Assembly (NCBI GenBank): GCA_946403735.1
Contig: CAMJAZ010000068.1
Span: forward strand, 1-7,395
Direction: 5' to 3'
DNA length: 7,395 nucleotides
Source: an uncultured Selenomonadales bacterium
GTDB taxonomy: Bacteria > Bacillota > Negativicutes > Selenomonadales > Selenomonadaceae
Shown here: piece by piece, positions 5,425-7,395 of the stretch
Numbering within the stretch: position 1 is the first letter of the stretch
Layout: each line of letters begins with the position of its first letter
The notes under the pieces: model-generated
The model's database searches: none
Seen by the model: only the letters and a program-made list of their open reading frames with translations
Told to the model about the DNA's origin: nothing
Made by a program: the position numbers and the translations under genes

Positions 5425-7394
5425 GTGAATTTTTTTGGGAAGTATTCGATCCAAACTTATTTGTCTCTTAATCGTAATAGGAATCGCACCGCTAGTCATA
5501 ATGATGACGTATTCGTCCTATACCGCTATCAATGAAGCATTTACGGCGGCTGAAGAAGAATTTCCGTCCCAAATTGATTTAATTGAAAAAGAAGTCTACT
5601 CAATGATGGGTAGCAACTTCACCGCGCTTAGACTTTTGGCGGTAAATAATGCCGTACAAGAATATCTTGTCGCCGCGCCTGAAAATCGTAGTCCAAATAT
5701 GAAAAAAGAAAGCTAACGCGCTTTTCAAAGACGCAAGCAACATCATCATCACTGAAAATTCTGGTAAGCAACTTGTACGCAGTGACACTTCAAAACTTGT
5801 CAACCTGCAGGGGCGCGATTATTTTGAAGCGGCTATGAAAGGTAATGAATCCGTTTCAGAAGTTATCGTAAGCAAGACGACGGGGCTTGCTATCGTCGTT
5901 ATTGAAGTTCCAGTTAAAGACGCTAATGGAAAAGTTATAGGAATGATTCATCGCAATTACAATGTTTCGACGCTGGCAGATTTTTTGAAAGAATCGGCAG
6001 ATGACCATGCGGAGCTGGCGATTTTTGAAGGTAATGGCAAATTGATGGTGCATTCTTCCCTTACGATTGAAAAAGATGAAGATCGTTTAGATATGAGCGG
6101 TTACACTTTCATTAAGGACGCAACTTAAGATAAAAATAAAGTCGGTGAAGTTACGATTAACGGCGATAAAAAACTTGTAAGCTATGAAAGAGAGCCGCAA
6201 ACAGGCTGGGTTATCGCGTCGTTTAGGTCTTATGATATTGTCCAGGCAAATGCTTATCGTTCGACCTTAATTTTAATCGGAATGTGTTTCGTAATGTTGA
6301 TTTTAATCGTTATCGTTGCGAATATCATTGCTAGGACAGTGATTAAACCGATTTTGACTATTAGCAAAACGGCTGGCGAAATTTCACGCGGTAACTTGGC
6401 GCTTGAAAAAATTCCTGTTGAATCCAATGACGAACTTGGCGAAGTTGCTAACGCCTTCGGCATAATGACTGACAAGCTTAACGATTTTTTCCATAAGACG
6501 CAGAAAAGCGCGACAGCTCTTTCAAAGTCTGCGGACGATTTGAATATCAATTCCCAACAATCAGCAGAGGCGGCGAATCAAATTGCAACGTCGATTATGG
6601 ATTTTGCAGGTGAAACTGTTGGGCAACAAAACGCCGTTAGCGCGTCAACTGATGCGGTGGAAGATATGCGGAAACTTTTGAAAGTCATTGAACAGGATTC
6701 AAATTGTGTCGTCGATGCGTCAAACTTTGCAATGAAGACTGCGGAAACTGGCGCGTTGACGATTGATAACGCCGTACAAAGTATGAAATCCCTGCAAAAT
6801 TCCGTTGAACAGTCCGCGCAGGTTATAAAATTGTTGGGCGAACATTCAAAGAAAATTGGAAACATTGTCGAAACAATTTCAGCCATTGTCGAACAAATTA
6901 ATTTGTTAGCGCTTAACGCGGCGATTGAGGTGGCTAGAGCTGGTGAACACGGCAGAGATTTTGCAGTTGTAGCGGAGGAAGTTAGAAAACTGGCTGAATA
7001 ATCTGCGACGGCGGCTGATGAAATTCACAAATTGATTTTTGATGTACAAAGTCAAACTGATAAAGCGGTTGAATCAATGCAAGTTGGTACTAAGACGACG
7101 CAGGAAAGTGTTGATGCGGTAAATGAAGCTGGCGGCGCATTCCGCGAAATTGTAACGCAGATAGGCTCATTGACTGAAAAAATTCGTCATACGACAGACG
7201 CCATTGAAAAAGCGAATGAAGGCAACGACAAAATTATTGATTCAGTCAAGCGAATTAAAACTGCGGCGAATAAATTTTCTGTTGAGACGGAAACAATTTC
7301 AGCTACGATGCAGGAAATTTCTTCAGCTAGCAGACAGCTTACTAGTATGGCTGATGAACTTCAAAAAGCTATCGGCACATTCAAACTTAGATAG
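5425..7394 (+). pseudogene. Methyl-accepting chemotaxis protein, broken by two frameshifts and two stops
   Basis: The decoded product would be a membrane chemoreceptor of about 655 residues signalling to CheA/CheW. In order: TM1 (about 5456-5509), a dCache-like periplasmic sensor (about 5520-6240, with GRDYFEAAMKG and a GKVIGMI segment), TM2 (about 6264-6338), HAMP (about 6340-6500), and the cytoplasmic coiled coil with the conserved tip at 6864-6998 (QINLLALNAAIE, FAVVAEEVRKLAE). Four lesions are visible. A T7 run at 5430-5436 has one T too many: with six T the GTG start at 5425 (AAAGG at 5410-5414 upstream) joins SIRSK. One extra A near 5709-5711 moves the frame at the TAA of 5714. In-frame TAA codons stand at 6126-6128 and 6999-7001, the latter at the conserved Gln of LAEQS. 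The gene then ends at TAG 7392-7394. No fragment alone keeps sensor, membrane anchor and signalling tip, so it is probably non-functional. Confidence 0.88.
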
Positions 7395-7395
7395 T

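Noticed and set aside
5430..5716. Programmed slippage or frameshifting at the T7 run and at the A-rich site near 5702-5711
   Set aside because: Slippage could rescue these two shifts, but two further in-frame stops downstream would still end the protein, so decay is the simpler reading.
6578..6886. 102-codon minus-strand frame inside the chemoreceptor
   Set aside because: It is a mirror frame of the coiled-coil coding sequence, with Ser/Thr/Cys-rich composition typical of antisense reading.
6126..7001. Reassignment of TAA to glutamine, suggested by TAA at the conserved Gln of LAEQS
   Set aside because: hldD, the SpoIID gene, hepT, the permease, the peptide and meaB all end properly at TAA, so TAA is an ordinary stop here; the frameshifts also point to a pseudogene.

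Overview
The window looks like a chromosomal stretch of a diderm Firmicute, most likely a Negativicutes (Selenomonas/Veillonella-type) bacterium. It pairs an LPS inner-core heptose gene (hldD), which implies an outer membrane, with a SpoIID/LytB-type peptidoglycan enzyme of the spore-forming Firmicutes lineage and a MeaB-type GTPase of methylmalonyl-CoA metabolism. Strong GGAGG ribosome sites, several TTG/GTG starts, almost only TAA stops and a moderately AT-rich composition agree with this. The assignment is inference; no rRNA or other marker is present.

Layout, all genes on the + strand: (1) 1-981, hldD, missing only its first few codons; (2) 1023-2147, secreted SpoIID/LytB-domain protein, closed by a strong terminator at 2156-2188; (3) 2237-2852, an AT-rich two-gene MNT/HEPN (MntA/HepT-type) toxin-antitoxin cassette with overlapping genes, closed by a second terminator (2870-2904) whose left arm and sequence nearly copy the first; (4) 2935-4036, a promoter, an ABC-3 family metal-transporter permease without its ATPase or binding protein, then a 64-residue secreted peptide with three Cys-Cys pairs; (5) 4114-5274, a MeaB/ArgK GTPase with an N-terminal extension, closed by a 16-bp terminator hairpin (5295-5343); (6) 5376-7394, a sigma-28-like promoter and a methyl-accepting chemotaxis protein gene broken by two frameshifts and two in-frame TAA codons.

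Related AATTAAGAATT-type repeats lie in opposite orientation after hldD and before meaB. Every intergenic gap is short (under about 165 bases), and no tRNA, rRNA, CRISPR array or transposase was seen. The most interesting items are the MNT/HEPN cassette between twin terminators, the unrecognised Cys-pair peptide behind an orphan metal permease, and the decaying but still nearly full-length chemoreceptor behind a motility-type promoter. I found no clear evidence of a wholly new multi-gene system.
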